In this document: positions 23,549-33,325 of the stretch, piece after piece
Layout of the letters: each line of letters opens with the position of its first letter
Position numbering within the stretch: position 1 is the stretch's first letter
Assembly: GCA_945881965.1 (NCBI GenBank)
Contig: CAMCVS010000016.1
Coordinates: 1-51,989, forward strand
From: Paracoccus haematequi
Lineage (GTDB): Bacteria > Pseudomonadota > Alphaproteobacteria > Rhodobacterales > Rhodobacteraceae
DNA: 51,989 nucleotides
Reading direction: 5' to 3'
Translations under genes and position numbers: made by a program
Notes under the pieces: model-generated
Database searches by the model: none
What the model was told of the DNA's origin: nothing
What the model saw: only the letters and a program-made list of their open reading frames with translations

Positions 23549-24285
23549 CGGCGCATTTGTCCGCAATTTTCCGTCATCCGATCAAAGGGATCGGGGTCGA
23601 ACCGCTGGACAGCGCCACGTTGGACCCCGCTCTTGCCCTGCGCGGCGACCGGGGCTGGGCGCTGTTGACCGCAGCGGCCCCCGACAGCGATGATTGGCAA
23701 TCGCGCGGCAATTTTCTGGTGGTTGCCAATGGCCCATCCCTTGCAACCATCACGGCGCAGAGCGTTGATGGCGGTCAGTTGACCCTGCAACGCCCCGATG
23801 CGGCGGCGTTGACCTTTGACCCGGTTGCCGAACCGGACGCGCTGCGCGACTGGATCGCACCGGTCTGGCCCGCGCATTTGCCCGCGCCCGCCCGTCTGGT
23901 CAGGGCCCCGCGCCACGGCATGACCGACATCCCCGAACCCTGGGTGTCGGTCGGCAATCTGGCGTCCCTGCGCGACCTGTCCGCCAAGGCCGGGATGGAT
24001 CTCGCCCCGGAACGGTTCCGCATCAACCTGTGGCTCGACGGTCTGGCACCCTGGGCAGAGTTCGACCTGGTGGATACCCGCTTTCAGATCGGCACCACGC
24101 CCCTGACCGGCAAGGCACCCATCGAACGCTGCCGCGCGCCCGAGGCAAACCCAGTCACCGGCGCGCGCGATGTCGCGGTTACCAGATTGCTGCATGACAC
24201 ATGGCGGCACGCGGATTTCGGCATCTATGCGCGCGTTGACGCCCCCGGCACAGTCCGCACCGGCGATCCCGTTGCTCTGCAATGA
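23545..24285 (+). CDS. MOSC-domain protein
   Basis: A 246-residue protein with the MOSC N-terminal beta-barrel motif FRHPIKGIGVEPLD and the MOSC core (about 115-240) with PERFRINLWLDGL and a cysteine in PIERCRAPEANP, the residue expected to carry sulfur or bind the molybdenum cofactor in this superfamily. Family members (YiiM, YcbX, mARC) reduce N-hydroxylated compounds with a molybdenum cofactor; the substrate here is not known. It overlaps yidC and yihA by four bases each, a common arrangement in Rhodobacterales. Confidence 0.82.
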   Translation: MTAHLSAIFRHPIKGIGVEPLDSATLDPALALRGDRGWALLTAAAPDSDDWQSRGNFLVVANGPSLATITAQSVDGGQLTLQRPDAAALTFDPVAEPDALRDWIAPVWPAHLPAPARLVRAPRHGMTDIPEPWVSVGNLASLRDLSAKAGMDLAPERFRINLWLDGLAPWAEFDLVDTRFQIGTTPLTGKAPIERCRAPEANPVTGARDVAVTRLLHDTWRHADFGIYARVDAPGTVRTGDPVALQ

Positions 24286-24938
24286 TGGAAAACCTGCGCT
24301 TTCCCTTGGCCGAAGACCCGTCTGACGACGACGCCGAACTGGGCCGCAAACTGCTGACCGGTCAGGTGGATTTCGTCAAGGGCGTGGTCGCCATGTCCGG
24401 CCTGCCGCCCGCCGACCGGCTGGAGGTCTGCTTTGCCGGCCGGTCCAACGTCGGAAAATCCTCGCTGATCAATGCGCTGACCGGGCGGCGCATGCTGGCG
24501 CGCGCGTCCAATACGCCGGGCCGCACGCAGGAAATCAACTTCTTCACCGCCGGAGAGTCGCATTACCTCGTCGATCTGCCCGGTTACGGCTTTGCCAATG
24601 CGCCCCTCGCGGTGGTGCAGAAATGGCAGGCGCTGCTGAAACAATACCTCGCAGGCCGCCCGACTCTGCGCCGCGCCTTCGTGCTCATCGACTCGCGCCA
24701 TGGCATCAAGGCGGTGGATGAAGAAATCCTTGACCTGCTGGACCGCGCCGCCGTCACCTTTCAGGTCGTGCTCACCAAGGTGGACAAGATCAGCGCCATC
24801 GAACGCGCCGCTGTGCTGGATCAGGTGCGCGGCGCGCTGGCAAAACACCCCGCCGCCTATCCCGAACTGATCGTCACCTCCGCCGAAAAGGGCGACGGCA
24901 TCCCGACGATGCGCGCCATCATCGCCACGCTGGTCTGA
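24282..24938 (+). CDS. yihA: Ribosome biogenesis GTP-binding protein YihA/YsxC (EngB)
   Basis: Essential GTPase used in late 50S assembly. The 218-residue protein has G1 GRSNVGKSS, G2 TPGRTQ, G3 DLPGYGFA, G4 TKVDK and G5 SAEKGDG, all intact. The first of two adjacent ATGs overlaps the MOSC stop. It ends the rightward yidC-MOSC-yihA unit and converges with the short-chain dehydrogenase gene across a GC-rich hairpin repeat. Confidence 0.95.
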   Translation: MMENLRFPLAEDPSDDDAELGRKLLTGQVDFVKGVVAMSGLPPADRLEVCFAGRSNVGKSSLINALTGRRMLARASNTPGRTQEINFFTAGESHYLVDLPGYGFANAPLAVVQKWQALLKQYLAGRPTLRRAFVLIDSRHGIKAVDEEILDLLDRAAVTFQVVLTKVDKISAIERAAVLDQVRGALAKHPAAYPELIVTSAEKGDGIPTMRAIIATLV

Positions 24939-24963
24939 TCCCCGGCTTCTCTGGTTCCCAACT

Positions 24964-25010
24964 ATCCCGGGGGACGGCGAAGCCGGGGGGCAGAGCCCCC
25001 TCTCCGCCCG
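24964..25010. repeat. GC-rich hairpin repeat, copy 2
   Basis: Shares the core CGGCGAAGCCGGGGGGC and both flanks with the element at 3312-3358. The CCGGGGG and GGGGGC/GCCCCC arms can fold. It fills the convergent gap between yihA and the dehydrogenase gene and probably serves as a terminator for one or both. Confidence 0.6.
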
Positions 25011-25011
25011 G

Positions 25012-25743
25012 TCAGACGTGCTGGCCGCCGTTGATCTCGATTTCCGTCCCGGAAATGTAACTGGCCGCGTCTGAACACAGGAAGAATATCGTCGCCGCCA
25101 CCTCGGCGGGTTGGCCCAGGCGCCGCAGCGGGATCGTCTCGGTCAGCTTTTCCGTGCCGGGCGACAGGATCGCGGTTTCGATCTCGCCCGGCGCAATCGC
25201 GTTGACCCGAACCCCCAAGGGGCCGAAATCATGCGCCATTTCCCGCGTCAGCGCCTTCAGCGCCGCCTTTGACGTGGAATAGGCCGCGCCGGCAAAGGGA
25301 TGCACCTCGTTCCCGGCAATCGAGGTCACGTTGACGATCGACCCTTGCGCCGCCACCAGTTCATTCTGCAACCCGCGCGCCAGCACGATGGAGGCAAAGA
25401 AATTGACATGAAACACCTGCCCCCAGGTCCGCAAGTCGGTATCCAGCGTGGACAGGCGACTGCCCCCCGGCCCTTTCGGCGAAATACCTGCGTTATTGAC
25501 CAACGCGTCCAGCTTGCCGTCGATGCGCGCGCGGATATCCTCGACCGCCGCGATGGTGCTTTTGGGATCGGCCAGATCCAGCGTCACATGGTTCTCGGCA
25601 CCGCCGCCCCAGGGACATTCCTCTGGGAATTCCTGCCGCGAACAGGTGATCACCCGCCAGCCTTCGCTGTTGAACCGCCGCACCGTGGCATGCCCGATGC
25701 CGCGACTGGCCCCGGTCAACAGTAGCGTCTTTTGTCGTGCCAT
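25012..25743 (-). CDS. Short-chain dehydrogenase/reductase (SDR)
   Basis: Classical SDR of 243 residues: cofactor motif TGASRGIG (10-17), NNAGIS (about 89-94), catalytic serine in VTSIAG, YxxxK as YSTSK, and IAPGEIET near the C-terminus ending with the INGG closure. NAD(P)H-dependent alcohol or keto reduction is expected; FabG-like sequence does not define a substrate. It diverges from argB with 118 bases between starts. Confidence 0.88.
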   Translation of the reverse strand: MARQKTLLLTGASRGIGHATVRRFNSEGWRVITCSRQEFPEECPWGGGAENHVTLDLADPKSTIAAVEDIRARIDGKLDALVNNAGISPKGPGGSRLSTLDTDLRTWGQVFHVNFFASIVLARGLQNELVAAQGSIVNVTSIAGNEVHPFAGAAYSTSKAALKALTREMAHDFGPLGVRVNAIAPGEIETAILSPGTEKLTETIPLRRLGQPAEVAATIFFLCSDAASYISGTEIEINGGQHV

Positions 25744-25861
25744 GCGCGGCTCCTTTGCATTGCTGCAATCCTATCAGCTTCAGCCGCGCCCGCAACGCAG
25801 GCCTTGGCAGGGCGGCGTTCGCCCGCTAACACCAAAAGGACGCGCCCTTCAGGACAACAAC

Positions 25862-26758
25862 ATGAGACCGCAACAGATGAACCGTGACTGGATCGCCACC
25901 GCCCGCACCCTGTCCGAGGCGTTGCCCTATCTGCAACGCTATTCCGGGGCCATCGTGGTGGTGAAATTTGGCGGCAACGCCATGGGGGATGCCGAGGCAA
26001 TGGCGGAATTTGCCCGCGACGTGGTGCTGATGCGGCAGGTCGGCGTTAACCCGGTGGTGGTGCATGGCGGCGGGCCGATGATCAACGACATGCTCAGCCG
26101 CCTGAACATCGCGTCGCATTTTGTGCGCGGCAAGCGGGTGACGGATCAGGCCACCGTCGAGGTGGTCGAAATGGTGCTGACCGGGCTGGTGAACAAGCGC
26201 ATCGTCCAAGCCATCATGGACGAGGGCGGGCGGGCGGTAGGTCTGTCGGGCAAGGATGACGACCTGATGGTCTGCGAAGCCGATGATCCCGAACTGGGCT
26301 TTGTCGGGCGCCCCATCGAGATGAATGTGCAGGTGCTGCGCGATCTGTTCAACGCGGGCATCATCCCCGTCGTGGCCCCCGTCGCTACCGGCATGAACCC
26401 GGTCGAGACGTATAACGTCAACGGCGACACCGCCGCAGGCGCGATTGCGGGCGCGCTGCAGGCGGACCGGCTGCTGCTGTTGACCGATGTCGCGGGCATC
26501 AAGAACAAGGCCGGCGAGGTGGTGACCCAAATGACACCCGACGAAGTCACCGCGATGATCGCGGATGGCACCATCGCGGGCGGCATGATCCCCAAGGCGG
26601 AAACCGCGCTGAAGGCGTTGGACGAAGGTGTGCGCGCCGTTGTCATTCTGGATGGCCGGGTGCCCAATGCCTGCCTGCTGGAACTGTTCACCGAACATGG
26701 CGCCGGATCGCTGATCCGTTCAACCGAACCCCGCGTGAAACCGCGCACCCCCCGGTGA
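25862..26758 (+). CDS. argB: Acetylglutamate kinase ArgB
   Basis: Second enzyme of arginine synthesis, phosphorylating N-acetylglutamate. The 298-residue protein has the lysine-containing [19 protein letters not shown] for the phosphate donor site, and GKDDDLM and [11 protein letters not shown]. The ATG at 25862 has AGGA eight bases upstream; another ATG 15 bases on is possible. The histidine-phosphatase gene begins within its stop codon (GTGA), which couples them translationally. Confidence 0.95.
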   Translation: MRPQQMNRDWIATARTLSEALPYLQRYSGAIVVVKFGGNAMGDAEAMAEFARDVVLMRQVGVNPVVVHGGGPMINDMLSRLNIASHFVRGKRVTDQATVEVVEMVLTGLVNKRIVQAIMDEGGRAVGLSGKDDDLMVCEADDPELGFVGRPIEMNVQVLRDLFNAGIIPVVAPVATGMNPVETYNVNGDTAAGAIAGALQADRLLLLTDVAGIKNKAGEVVTQMTPDEVTAMIADGTIAGGMIPKAETALKALDEGVRAVVILDGRVPNACLLELFTEHGAGSLIRSTEPRVKPRTPR

Positions 26759-27261
26759 GCGCGGATCGCCCCGCACGTCTGATCGTGATGCGGCACGCAA
26801 AATCCGCTTGGGATAATCCCGACCTGCCCGACCATGACCGCCCGCTGAATGACCGCGGCCGCCATGCGGCCCCCGTGATGGGGCGCTGGCTGGCCACGCA
26901 GGGGCTGGTGCCGGACCAAGTGCTGACGTCGTCGGCGCGGCGCACGTTGGACACATTGGCGGGGCTGGGTCTTGGCCCCACACCGACGCAGGTGCTGCCG
27001 CAGCTTTACCATGCCGAACCCGACACGATCCTGACCGCGCTGCGCGATCACGCCACGGGGACTTGCGTTCTGGTCTTGGGGCATAACCCCGGCCTTAGCC
27101 TGTTTGCAGGCCGGTTTGTGACCAATCCGATGGATCACCCGCGCTTGCACGACCTGCCGACGGGGGGCACGCTGGTGGTCGATCTAACCGTGGCTTGGGG
27201 CGCAGTTGATTGGGGCACGGGCCACGCGCACAGCTTTGCCGCCCCGCGCGACTTTTGGTAG
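26755..27261 (+). CDS. sixA: SixA-type histidine phosphatase
   Basis: A 168-residue phosphoglycerate-mutase-like enzyme with the RHG-type motif as MRHAKSAW (catalytic His14) near the N-terminus and a second histidine in LVLGHNPGL. The short size and RHAKS motif match SixA, which removes phosphate from phosphohistidine in HPt domains or, in E. coli, from the nitrogen phosphotransferase system. It starts with GTG, inside the argB stop. No HPt protein lies nearby. Confidence 0.82.
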   Translation: MSADRPARLIVMRHAKSAWDNPDLPDHDRPLNDRGRHAAPVMGRWLATQGLVPDQVLTSSARRTLDTLAGLGLGPTPTQVLPQLYHAEPDTILTALRDHATGTCVLVLGHNPGLSLFAGRFVTNPMDHPRLHDLPTGGTLVVDLTVAWGAVDWGTGHAHSFAAPRDFW

Positions 27262-27285
27262 GGCGGCTGCTCGCAGCCGCCCTAC
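27258..27285. terminator. Perfect 13-bp inverted repeat between convergent genes
   Basis: GTAGGGCGGCTGC at 27258-27270 and its exact complement at 27273-27285 with two bases between. It starts within the sixA stop codon and ends just before the aapP stop, so it probably terminates both. It resembles the GTAGGGTGGGT palindromes found in the ribosomal operon. Confidence 0.7.
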
Positions 27286-27288
27286 CTG

Positions 27289-28056
27289 TCAGTGACCCAA
27301 AATCTGCGACAGGAACAGCTTGGTCCGGTCGGATTGCGGGTTGTTGAAAAACTCTTCCGGCTCGTTTTGTTCGACGATCTGACCCTGATCCATGAAAATC
27401 ACCCGGTTCGCCACCTGACGGGCAAAGCCCATCTCGTGCGTCACGCAGATCATGGTCATGCCCTCTTCGGCCAGTTGCACCATGGTATCAAGCACTTCCT
27501 TGATCATCTCGGGGTCAAGCGCGGACGTGGGCTCGTCGAACAGCATGATCTTCGGTTTCATGCACAAGGACCGCGCGATGGCGACGCGCTGTTGCTGGCC
27601 GCCGGACAACTGCCCCGGATACTTGTGCGCCTGTTCCGGGATTTTCACCTTGGTCAGGAAATGCATCGCGATTTCCTCGGCCTCGCGTTTCGGCGTCTTG
27701 CGCACCCAGATCGGGGCCAGCGTGCAGTTTTCCAGAATGGTCAGATGCGGGAACAGGTTGAAATGCTGGAACACCATGCCAACCTCGGACCGCACCTTGT
27801 CGATGTTTTTCAGGTCGGATGACAACACCGTGCCGTCCACGGTGATGCGGCCCTTCTGGTGTTCTTCCAGCGCGTTGATGCAGCGGATCAGGGTCGATTT
27901 TCCCGACCCCGACGGCCCCGCGATCACGATCCGTTCGCCGCGATGCACCGTCAGGTCGATATCGCGCAGCACATGGAAGGTGCCGAACCATTTGTTCATC
28001 TTTTCGATCGCAATCGCGACCTCGTCGAAAACCTTCATCTCTGGCTGGGCGTTCAT
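27289..28056 (-). CDS. aapP: General L-amino acid ABC transporter ATPase AapP
   Basis: Cytoplasmic ATPase of the Aap importer, 255 residues from the ATG that has GAAGGAGC upstream. Walker [10 protein letters not shown], signature LSGGQQQR and Walker [13 protein letters not shown] are intact, and [14 protein letters not shown] is typical of polar amino-acid ATPases. It is the last gene of aapJ-Q-M-P, 14 bases after aapM, and ends at a hairpin shared with sixA. Confidence 0.94.
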   Translation of the reverse strand: MNAQPEMKVFDEVAIAIEKMNKWFGTFHVLRDIDLTVHRGERIVIAGPSGSGKSTLIRCINALEEHQKGRITVDGTVLSSDLKNIDKVRSEVGMVFQHFNLFPHLTILENCTLAPIWVRKTPKREAEEIAMHFLTKVKIPEQAHKYPGQLSGGQQQRVAIARSLCMKPKIMLFDEPTSALDPEMIKEVLDTMVQLAEEGMTMICVTHEMGFARQVANRVIFMDQGQIVEQNEPEEFFNNPQSDRTKLFLSQILGH

Positions 28057-28070
28057 GGACCCGCTCCTTC

Positions 28071-29348
28071 TTAACGGTGATCGGTGCGGAGCTGTTGCTC
28101 CAGCCACTGGGAATATTGCGAAATGCCGTAGCAGACGACGAAGAACAGCAGGGACGCGAAAGCGAACAGTTCCCAATAGACACCGTTCCATTCGGTGGCA
28201 CCCTGGATCGGCCCGCGCACCATGCCGACAAGGTCATACATCGAGATGACCGACACCAGCGTGGTATCCTTGAACAACCCCACGGCGACGTTGACGATGC
28301 CGGGGATCGAAATTTTCAGCGCCTGCGGCAGGATGATCAGCCGCATCGCCTGCGCGTAATCAAGCCCAAGGCTGTCCGCCGCCTCGTATTGGCCCTTGGG
28401 CAGCGCGGCAAGCCCGCCGCGGATCACCTCGGCAATATAGGCGGCCGAGAACAGCGTGATCATGATGATCACCCGCAGGATCAAATCGAACGTCACCTCG
28501 GGCGGCAGGAAATAGCCCAGCACGACATTGGCGACGAACAGCAATGTGATCAGCGGGACGCCCCGGACAAATTCGATGAAAATCACGCAGATCCATTTGA
28601 TGATCGGCATGTCAGACCGCCGCCCCAGCGCGAGCAAGATACCAATGGGCAGCGACAGCGACACGCAGGTGACCCCAAGGATCATGTTCAACATGAACCC
28701 GCCGATATCGCGGCTGGCCACCGGTTCCAGAACCAGCACCTGCAAATCCGCCTGCCCGCCGATCCACCACACCACCAGCGCCGCGATCACAGCCGCCAAG
28801 GCCGCCTGCGCCATCGCCTGCTTGGCCAGCGCCTGAAATGTCAGGGCTGCCGCGACAAACCCCAGGGCCACGAAAAGCGGCACCGTGATCGACCCGCCCC
28901 AGATCAGCCAGAACGCCAGAAACGGATAGACGGCGGTGATGATCAGCAATCTGCGCGGCAGTTTGAAGAACAGCACCGGCGCTGCGGCAACAAACAGCAG
29001 CACAAAACCCAGCGTGGGCCGCCAGTATTGGTCCGCCGGATAGGTGAACCCGAACAGCAACTGGTGCCAGCGTTCGGTCAGCACCGAAAAACACGCCCCG
29101 GTCTTGCCCTGCAACACCTCGCGGCAGGCGGCGAGCGATGTCGTGGTCCAGACCCCGTTCGACAACCACGGCCAGACCGCAAGCACCAGCCACCAGATCA
29201 CGAAGGCAGACACCAGGGTCATCACCGTGTTGATCGGGCTGGAAAACAGGTTCTCGCGCAGCCATTTCACCAACCCGGTCTCACCGACAGGCGGCGGGGT
29301 GGCGGGCAGCATGTCGCGGCGAACAAAGGCGCGGGACAGATCGGCCAT
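28071..29348 (-). CDS. aapM: General L-amino acid ABC transporter permease AapM
   Basis: Inner-membrane permease of 425 residues, with extra N-terminal helices typical of AapM (about 38-60, then further segments in 105-210), and the HisM/GlnP-type C-terminal half with the EAA region [19 protein letters not shown]. The start lies one base after the aapQ stop. With AapQ it forms the channel for L-amino acids such as glutamate and aspartate. Confidence 0.93.
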   Translation of the reverse strand: MADLSRAFVRRDMLPATPPPVGETGLVKWLRENLFSSPINTVMTLVSAFVIWWLVLAVWPWLSNGVWTTTSLAACREVLQGKTGACFSVLTERWHQLLFGFTYPADQYWRPTLGFVLLFVAAAPVLFFKLPRRLLIITAVYPFLAFWLIWGGSITVPLFVALGFVAAALTFQALAKQAMAQAALAAVIAALVVWWIGGQADLQVLVLEPVASRDIGGFMLNMILGVTCVSLSLPIGILLALGRRSDMPIIKWICVIFIEFVRGVPLITLLFVANVVLGYFLPPEVTFDLILRVIIMITLFSAAYIAEVIRGGLAALPKGQYEAADSLGLDYAQAMRLIILPQALKISIPGIVNVAVGLFKDTTLVSVISMYDLVGMVRGPIQGATEWNGVYWELFAFASLLFFVVCYGISQYSQWLEQQLRTDHR

Positions 29349-29349
29349 C

Positions 29350-30564
29350 TCAGCGCTCCTTCAATTTGACGGAATTGTTGTAGACGTTCATCACCGCCGA
29401 AATCGACAGCGAGATGGTCAGGTAGAACGCCATCAACAGCAGCACACATTCAATCGCGCGCCCGGTCTGGTTCAACGTGATACCGCCCAGCGTGCCAGTG
29501 ACGTCCATATATCCCACGGCAATCGCCAGCGACGAGTTTTTGGTGATGTTGAGATAATTCGAGATCAGCGGCGGGATGATGACCCGCAGCGCCTGCGGCA
29601 GCACCACCAGGCTCATGATCCGGTTGGGGCGCAGGCCCAGCGACGCCGCCGCCTCGGTCTGCCCCTTTGACACCGCGAGGATGCCTGCGCGGACGTTTTC
29701 GGCGATGAACGCACCGGTATAGATCGCCAGCGCGAACCACAGCGCGATCAGCGACCCCAACATGTTCACGCCGCCCTGAAAGTTGAACCCTTTCAACGCC
29801 GGGTAATCTAGTGTGATCGGGCGCCCCATGACATAGAACATCACGACGGCGGGCAGGATCAGGATCGCCAGCGTCGGCCAGCCGCGCGGCATCAGGCGCC
29901 CGGTGTCGAACAGCACCTTGGTCGTGTGGCGGCGATAGATCACCGCGCCTGCGATGGACGCCAGGAACGTCGCCACCACCACCCATGACCCGTCGCCCCA
30001 AATCGGCCAGGGCGCATAGACGCCGCGATTGGTGAATGCAAACGCGCCCATCACCATCGTCGCCGTCGGGTTTTCCCCCCGGAACGCGTTGGGCGGCGGC
30101 AGGACGGCGGTCATGATCGAAAAGATGATCAGGATCCAGATCAGCACCGGCACGTTGCGGAAGGCCTCGACATAGACCGACATCATCTTGCGCAAAAGCC
30201 AGTTGGGCGACAACCGCGCCACGCCCGCCGCCACGCCCAGCACGGTGGCCGTCGCACAGGCCAGAACCGCCACGATCAGCGTGTTCATGATCCCGACGAT
30301 GGACGCGCGCAGATGCGTGGATTGGCTGGTGTAGTCGATCGGGCGCTGGTTGATGTCATAGCCCGACGGCGCGCTCAGGAAATCGAACGAAATCGACAGA
30401 CCCGCCGTGCGCAGGTTCGCCGCGAGGTTCAGCCCCAGATAGCCAAACACCGCAATGATGCACATCAGGGCGACGAACTGGAACGTGTAAGACCGATACC
30501 GTGTGTCATTCAACAGCATGGATAGCCGGAACGACCCCGCCTGCGGATCAGAAAGCGATGTCAT
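29350..30564 (-). CDS. aapQ: General L-amino acid ABC transporter permease AapQ
   Basis: A 404-residue permease partner of AapM. It has an N-terminal helix (about 25-48), a periplasmic loop, then the transport domain; the EAA loop is RAGILAVSKGQTEAAASLGL. Its length is normal for AapQ. It is separated from aapJ by a 135-base gap with a strong hairpin, consistent with higher expression of the binding protein. Confidence 0.93.
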   Translation of the reverse strand: MTSLSDPQAGSFRLSMLLNDTRYRSYTFQFVALMCIIAVFGYLGLNLAANLRTAGLSISFDFLSAPSGYDINQRPIDYTSQSTHLRASIVGIMNTLIVAVLACATATVLGVAAGVARLSPNWLLRKMMSVYVEAFRNVPVLIWILIIFSIMTAVLPPPNAFRGENPTATMVMGAFAFTNRGVYAPWPIWGDGSWVVVATFLASIAGAVIYRRHTTKVLFDTGRLMPRGWPTLAILILPAVVMFYVMGRPITLDYPALKGFNFQGGVNMLGSLIALWFALAIYTGAFIAENVRAGILAVSKGQTEAAASLGLRPNRIMSLVVLPQALRVIIPPLISNYLNITKNSSLAIAVGYMDVTGTLGGITLNQTGRAIECVLLLMAFYLTISLSISAVMNVYNNSVKLKER

Positions 30565-30663
30565 GTGCGTGGTTCCCCGTCAGAGCGGCCAGGTCATTTT
30601 TTACATTTCCGTCCGATCCAATCAGATCGTCGGCAGGCCGTCGGTCATCGTCCGGATGTGGCT

Positions 30664-30687
30664 CGGGGCGCAGAAACCTGCGCCCCG
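30664..30687 (-). terminator. Hairpin between aapJ and aapQ
   Basis: CGGGGCGCAG and its exact complement CTGCGCCCCG surround a 4-base loop, 12 bases beyond the aapJ stop. No T run follows, so it likely stabilises the aapJ message or partly blocks read-through, as seen after many binding-protein genes. Confidence 0.6.
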
Positions 30688-30699
30688 GCCATGCGTTTC

Positions 30700-31719
30700 T
30701 TAGCGGAAGGGCGGGGTATACAGCAGGCCGCCATCGGTCCACTGCGCGTTCAGACCGCGCGCCAGACCGATCGAGGTGCTGGCACCGATGTTCTTTTCGA
30801 ACACTTCGCCATAGTTGCCGACCTGCATGATGATGTTCTTGGCAAACGCGTTGTCCACGCCCATCATCTTGCCCATTTCGCCTTCGGTGCCCAGCAACCG
30901 GTTGATTTCCGGGTTGGTGGTCGGCGCTGCGGACAACTCAGCGACGTTGGCCGAGGTCACGCCCAGTTCTTCGGCAGCGATCATCACGTTCAGCGACCAG
31001 CGGACGATATCAGCCCAGTCGTTGTCGCCATGGCGCACCAGCGGGCCCAGCGGCTCTTTCGAGATGATCTCGGGCAGAACGATGTGGTCGGTGGGCGTCT
31101 CGAAGGTGGCGCGCGACGCGGCCAGGCCCGAGGCGTCGGTGGTGTAGGTGTCGCAAGCGCCGGCCAGATACTGCTGCAGCGCTTCGGCGTTGGTTTCGAT
31201 CGGAACCGGCGTGTAGGTGATGTTGTTGGCGCGGAAGAAGTCGGCCAGGTTCAGTTCGGTGGTGGTGCCGGTCTGGATGCAGACGGTCGAGCCGTTCAGT
31301 TCCTTGGCCGAAGACACGCCCAGCGACTTCGGAACCATGAAGCCCTGACCATCGTAATAGTTCACGCCGATGAAGTCGAACTTCAGGTCGGTGTCGCGCG
31401 AATAGGTCCAGGTGGTGTTGCGCGCCAGCATGTCGACTTCGCCCGAGGCCAACGCGGTAAAGCGGGTCTTGCCGGTGGTCGGCACAAATTCGACCGCTTT
31501 CGAATCACCAAACACGGCGGCAGCGACAGCGCGGCACACGGCCACGTCGAAGCCTTCCCAGTTGCCGTTCGCGTCAGGCGCGGCAAAACCGACCAGCGAG
31601 GTGGACACGCCGCAGTTCAGCTTGCCGCGGGCCTTGACGTCGTCGAGAGTCGCGGCTGCTGCCGCGCCAGCCGAAAAGGCCGCGACGGTCATTGCGCCGA
31701 GAATGACGGATTTTTGCAT
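30700..31719 (-). CDS. aapJ: General L-amino acid ABC transporter substrate-binding protein AapJ
   Basis: Periplasmic amino-acid binding protein of 339 residues. The signal peptide is MQKSVILGAMTVAAFSAG with AAAAA before TLDDVKARG. The family segments LNCGVSTSLVGFA, GFDVAVCRAVAAAVFGD and the TRF(T) phrase FTALASGEVDMLARNTTWT are present. GAAGAGG lies before the chosen ATG; the frame is open upstream but that part overlaps a promoter region and the ATP12 gene. First gene of the aap operon. Confidence 0.95.
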   Translation of the reverse strand: MQKSVILGAMTVAAFSAGAAAAATLDDVKARGKLNCGVSTSLVGFAAPDANGNWEGFDVAVCRAVAAAVFGDSKAVEFVPTTGKTRFTALASGEVDMLARNTTWTYSRDTDLKFDFIGVNYYDGQGFMVPKSLGVSSAKELNGSTVCIQTGTTTELNLADFFRANNITYTPVPIETNAEALQQYLAGACDTYTTDASGLAASRATFETPTDHIVLPEIISKEPLGPLVRHGDNDWADIVRWSLNVMIAAEELGVTSANVAELSAAPTTNPEINRLLGTEGEMGKMMGVDNAFAKNIIMQVGNYGEVFEKNIGASTSIGLARGLNAQWTDGGLLYTPPFR

Positions 31720-31823
31720 GGTAACCTCTTCCTGAGTATCTCCCCTCGAAGCGGGGATGTTTCTATCTGTCTGGTCAGACTGACCTGTTGCGCCCCACAA
31801 GCGCAGGACGCTGAGAGTGTGTC

Positions 31824-31854
31824 GAGTTTGGGCGGAATCTGGCCCACAGGTCAA
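31824..31854 (-). promoter_or_regulatory. Possible aapJ promoter
   Basis: TTGACC (31854-31849) and CAAACT (31830-31825) lie 18 bases apart on the aapJ strand, about 105 bases before its start. The leader between them and the gene has a CCCC/GGGG hairpin and the inverted repeat GGTCAG-A-CTGACC at 31773-31785. The -10 match is weak. Confidence 0.35.
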
Positions 31855-31949
31855 GCCTGCCATCATCACAAGAGGGGCGGAATGCTTGGTTTCCGGGCAA
31901 TTAACCGCAAAAACTGCCCGAATTTTCACGGCTGACGCGCGATGCGCGA

Positions 31950-32663
31950 TCACAGACGCGTCAAAGCCAGAAACCGGGCGGCGTGATTCAGGTCGGCTTC
32001 CTTGGCGGCGGCCAGCGCATCGGCGTCTTCATCCGCGCCCCATTGTTCGCGCTGCCAGATGTCATCGACGCGCGACAGCGCCCAGGCGGTGCCCGCATCA
32101 ATCGCGCCCTGCGCCACCGCAAGACCCAGCACCAGCGACCCGGTCATGCCGACCAGATCATGCAGCGCGGTCAGGCCGAAATCGTCAAACGCCGCCACGG
32201 CGCGGTGCATCTGCGCCAAGGTCAGCGGCGCCTGCGCCACCGGCATGACGCCAACCGTGGTCACCAGCGGCGCGGCCAGCATATCGCGCGCCCAGTCCAG
32301 CCAGGGATCCCAGGCCGCCGCCTGCAACCCCACCAGTTCCACCGGGCTGGCCGCGCGATAACAGATCAGGTCGCTGCCGCCATAGGCCGCGATCAGCGCG
32401 ATCACCTCGTCGCGCTGCGCGCCCACCTTGTCCAGCGCGGCATTGGCCGAGCGTGTCACCGGCATCGTGCGCGGATCGACGGTCGCGCCCTGCGCGTCCC
32501 ATTCGGCGGCTACGGCATGGGCCAACGCCGCTGTCGGCAGGATCAGCGGCGCTTTTGCGGGCGTGCGCACCCGCCGCCCGTCCAGTTCGACGGTGAATCC
32601 GCCCGCTACCGGGACCACTGCGACCCCAGTCCAGAACCGCCGCGCGGTCCAGCCGCCGCTCAT
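31950..32663 (-). CDS. ATP12-family F1-ATPase assembly chaperone
   Basis: A 237-residue protein of the ATP12 family, known from alphaproteobacteria and mitochondria, where it binds the alpha subunit of F1 before assembly. The N-terminal RRFWTGVAVV, the VELDGRRVRTPAKAPLILPT strand and ALAHAVAAEWDAQ are family hallmarks, as is LICYRA with DPWLDW. Its start overlaps the HAD gene stop by four bases, and it ends the rarA-crcB-rluC-HAD-ATP12 unit. Confidence 0.92.
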   Translation of the reverse strand: MSGGWTARRFWTGVAVVPVAGGFTVELDGRRVRTPAKAPLILPTAALAHAVAAEWDAQGATVDPRTMPVTRSANAALDKVGAQRDEVIALIAAYGGSDLICYRAASPVELVGLQAAAWDPWLDWARDMLAAPLVTTVGVMPVAQAPLTLAQMHRAVAAFDDFGLTALHDLVGMTGSLVLGLAVAQGAIDAGTAWALSRVDDIWQREQWGADEDADALAAAKEADLNHAARFLALTRL

Positions 32664-33325
32664 GATGGCACGCCCAACACACCGGGCAGGGCTGCAAAAT
32701 CGTCGATCACGGTGTCGGTGCGCGCGCGCAGATCAGCGGCGGCATGATAGCCCCAAGTGACGCCGATACCCCGCACGCCCGCCGCCTGCGCCATGTCCAT
32801 GTCGAACACCGTATCGCCCACCATCACCGTCGAGTCCGCCGCCACCCCGGTTTCCGCCATCGCGGCGCGGATCATCGACGGGTGCGGCTTTGACGGGTGG
32901 TGATCTGCCACCTGCCGCGTCACGAAATAGCGCCGCAGGTCATGCGCCTCGATCATCGCGTCCAGCCCGCGCTGCGATTTGCCGGTCGCCACCCCCATCA
33001 GAGTGTCCGGCGCGGCCAGCAACAGGTCCAGCACCGCCCGCGCGCCGGGATAAAGCGGCGACACCGCCGCGCCATGTGCGGTGCGCGCCGCGTTGAAAGC
33101 CGCCTTATACCCCGCCACCAGCGCCGTCTGGCGCTTTTCGCCCGCGTCCGGCACCAGCACCGCCATCGCCCGGTCCAGCGACAGGCCGACAATCCCCAGC
33201 ACCGCCGCGCGCGCGGGTAATTCCAGCCCTTCATCCGCAAAGGCTGCTGTCATTGCCGCCATGATCTCGGCCTGGCTGTCGATCAATGTGCCATCGACAT
33301 CGAAAATCACCAACTTCGGCGTCAT
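32660..33325 (-). CDS. HAD-superfamily hydrolase (phosphoglycolate phosphatase-like)
   Basis: A 221-residue HAD phosphatase: motif I DVDGTLIDSQ with nucleophile Asp9 and Asp11, motif II around GVATGKSQRG, lysine in HHPSKPHPSM, and motif III VGDTVFDMDMA. The cap is of the helical type used by Gph and related enzymes. It overlaps rluC and the ATP12 gene by four bases each. Exact substrate is uncertain; phosphoglycolate is one possibility. Confidence 0.88.
   Translation of the reverse strand: MTPKLVIFDVDGTLIDSQAEIMAAMTAAFADEGLELPARAAVLGIVGLSLDRAMAVLVPDAGEKRQTALVAGYKAAFNAARTAHGAAVSPLYPGARAVLDLLLAAPDTLMGVATGKSQRGLDAMIEAHDLRRYFVTRQVADHHPSKPHPSMIRAAMAETGVAADSTVMVGDTVFDMDMAQAAGVRGIGVTWGYHAAADLRARTDTVIDDFAALPGVLGVPS

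Noticed and set aside
25755-25768. TTGCA-N4-TGCAA palindrome between the SDR gene and argB, as an arginine operator
   Set aside because: Half sites of five bases are too short to separate from chance, and it lies closer to the SDR start than to argB; no ARG-box-like sequence was recognised.
30565-31949. Sigma-54 promoter for the aap operon
   Set aside because: I looked for GG-N10-GC type -24/-12 elements upstream of aapJ and found no convincing match; only a weak sigma-70-like pair is listed.
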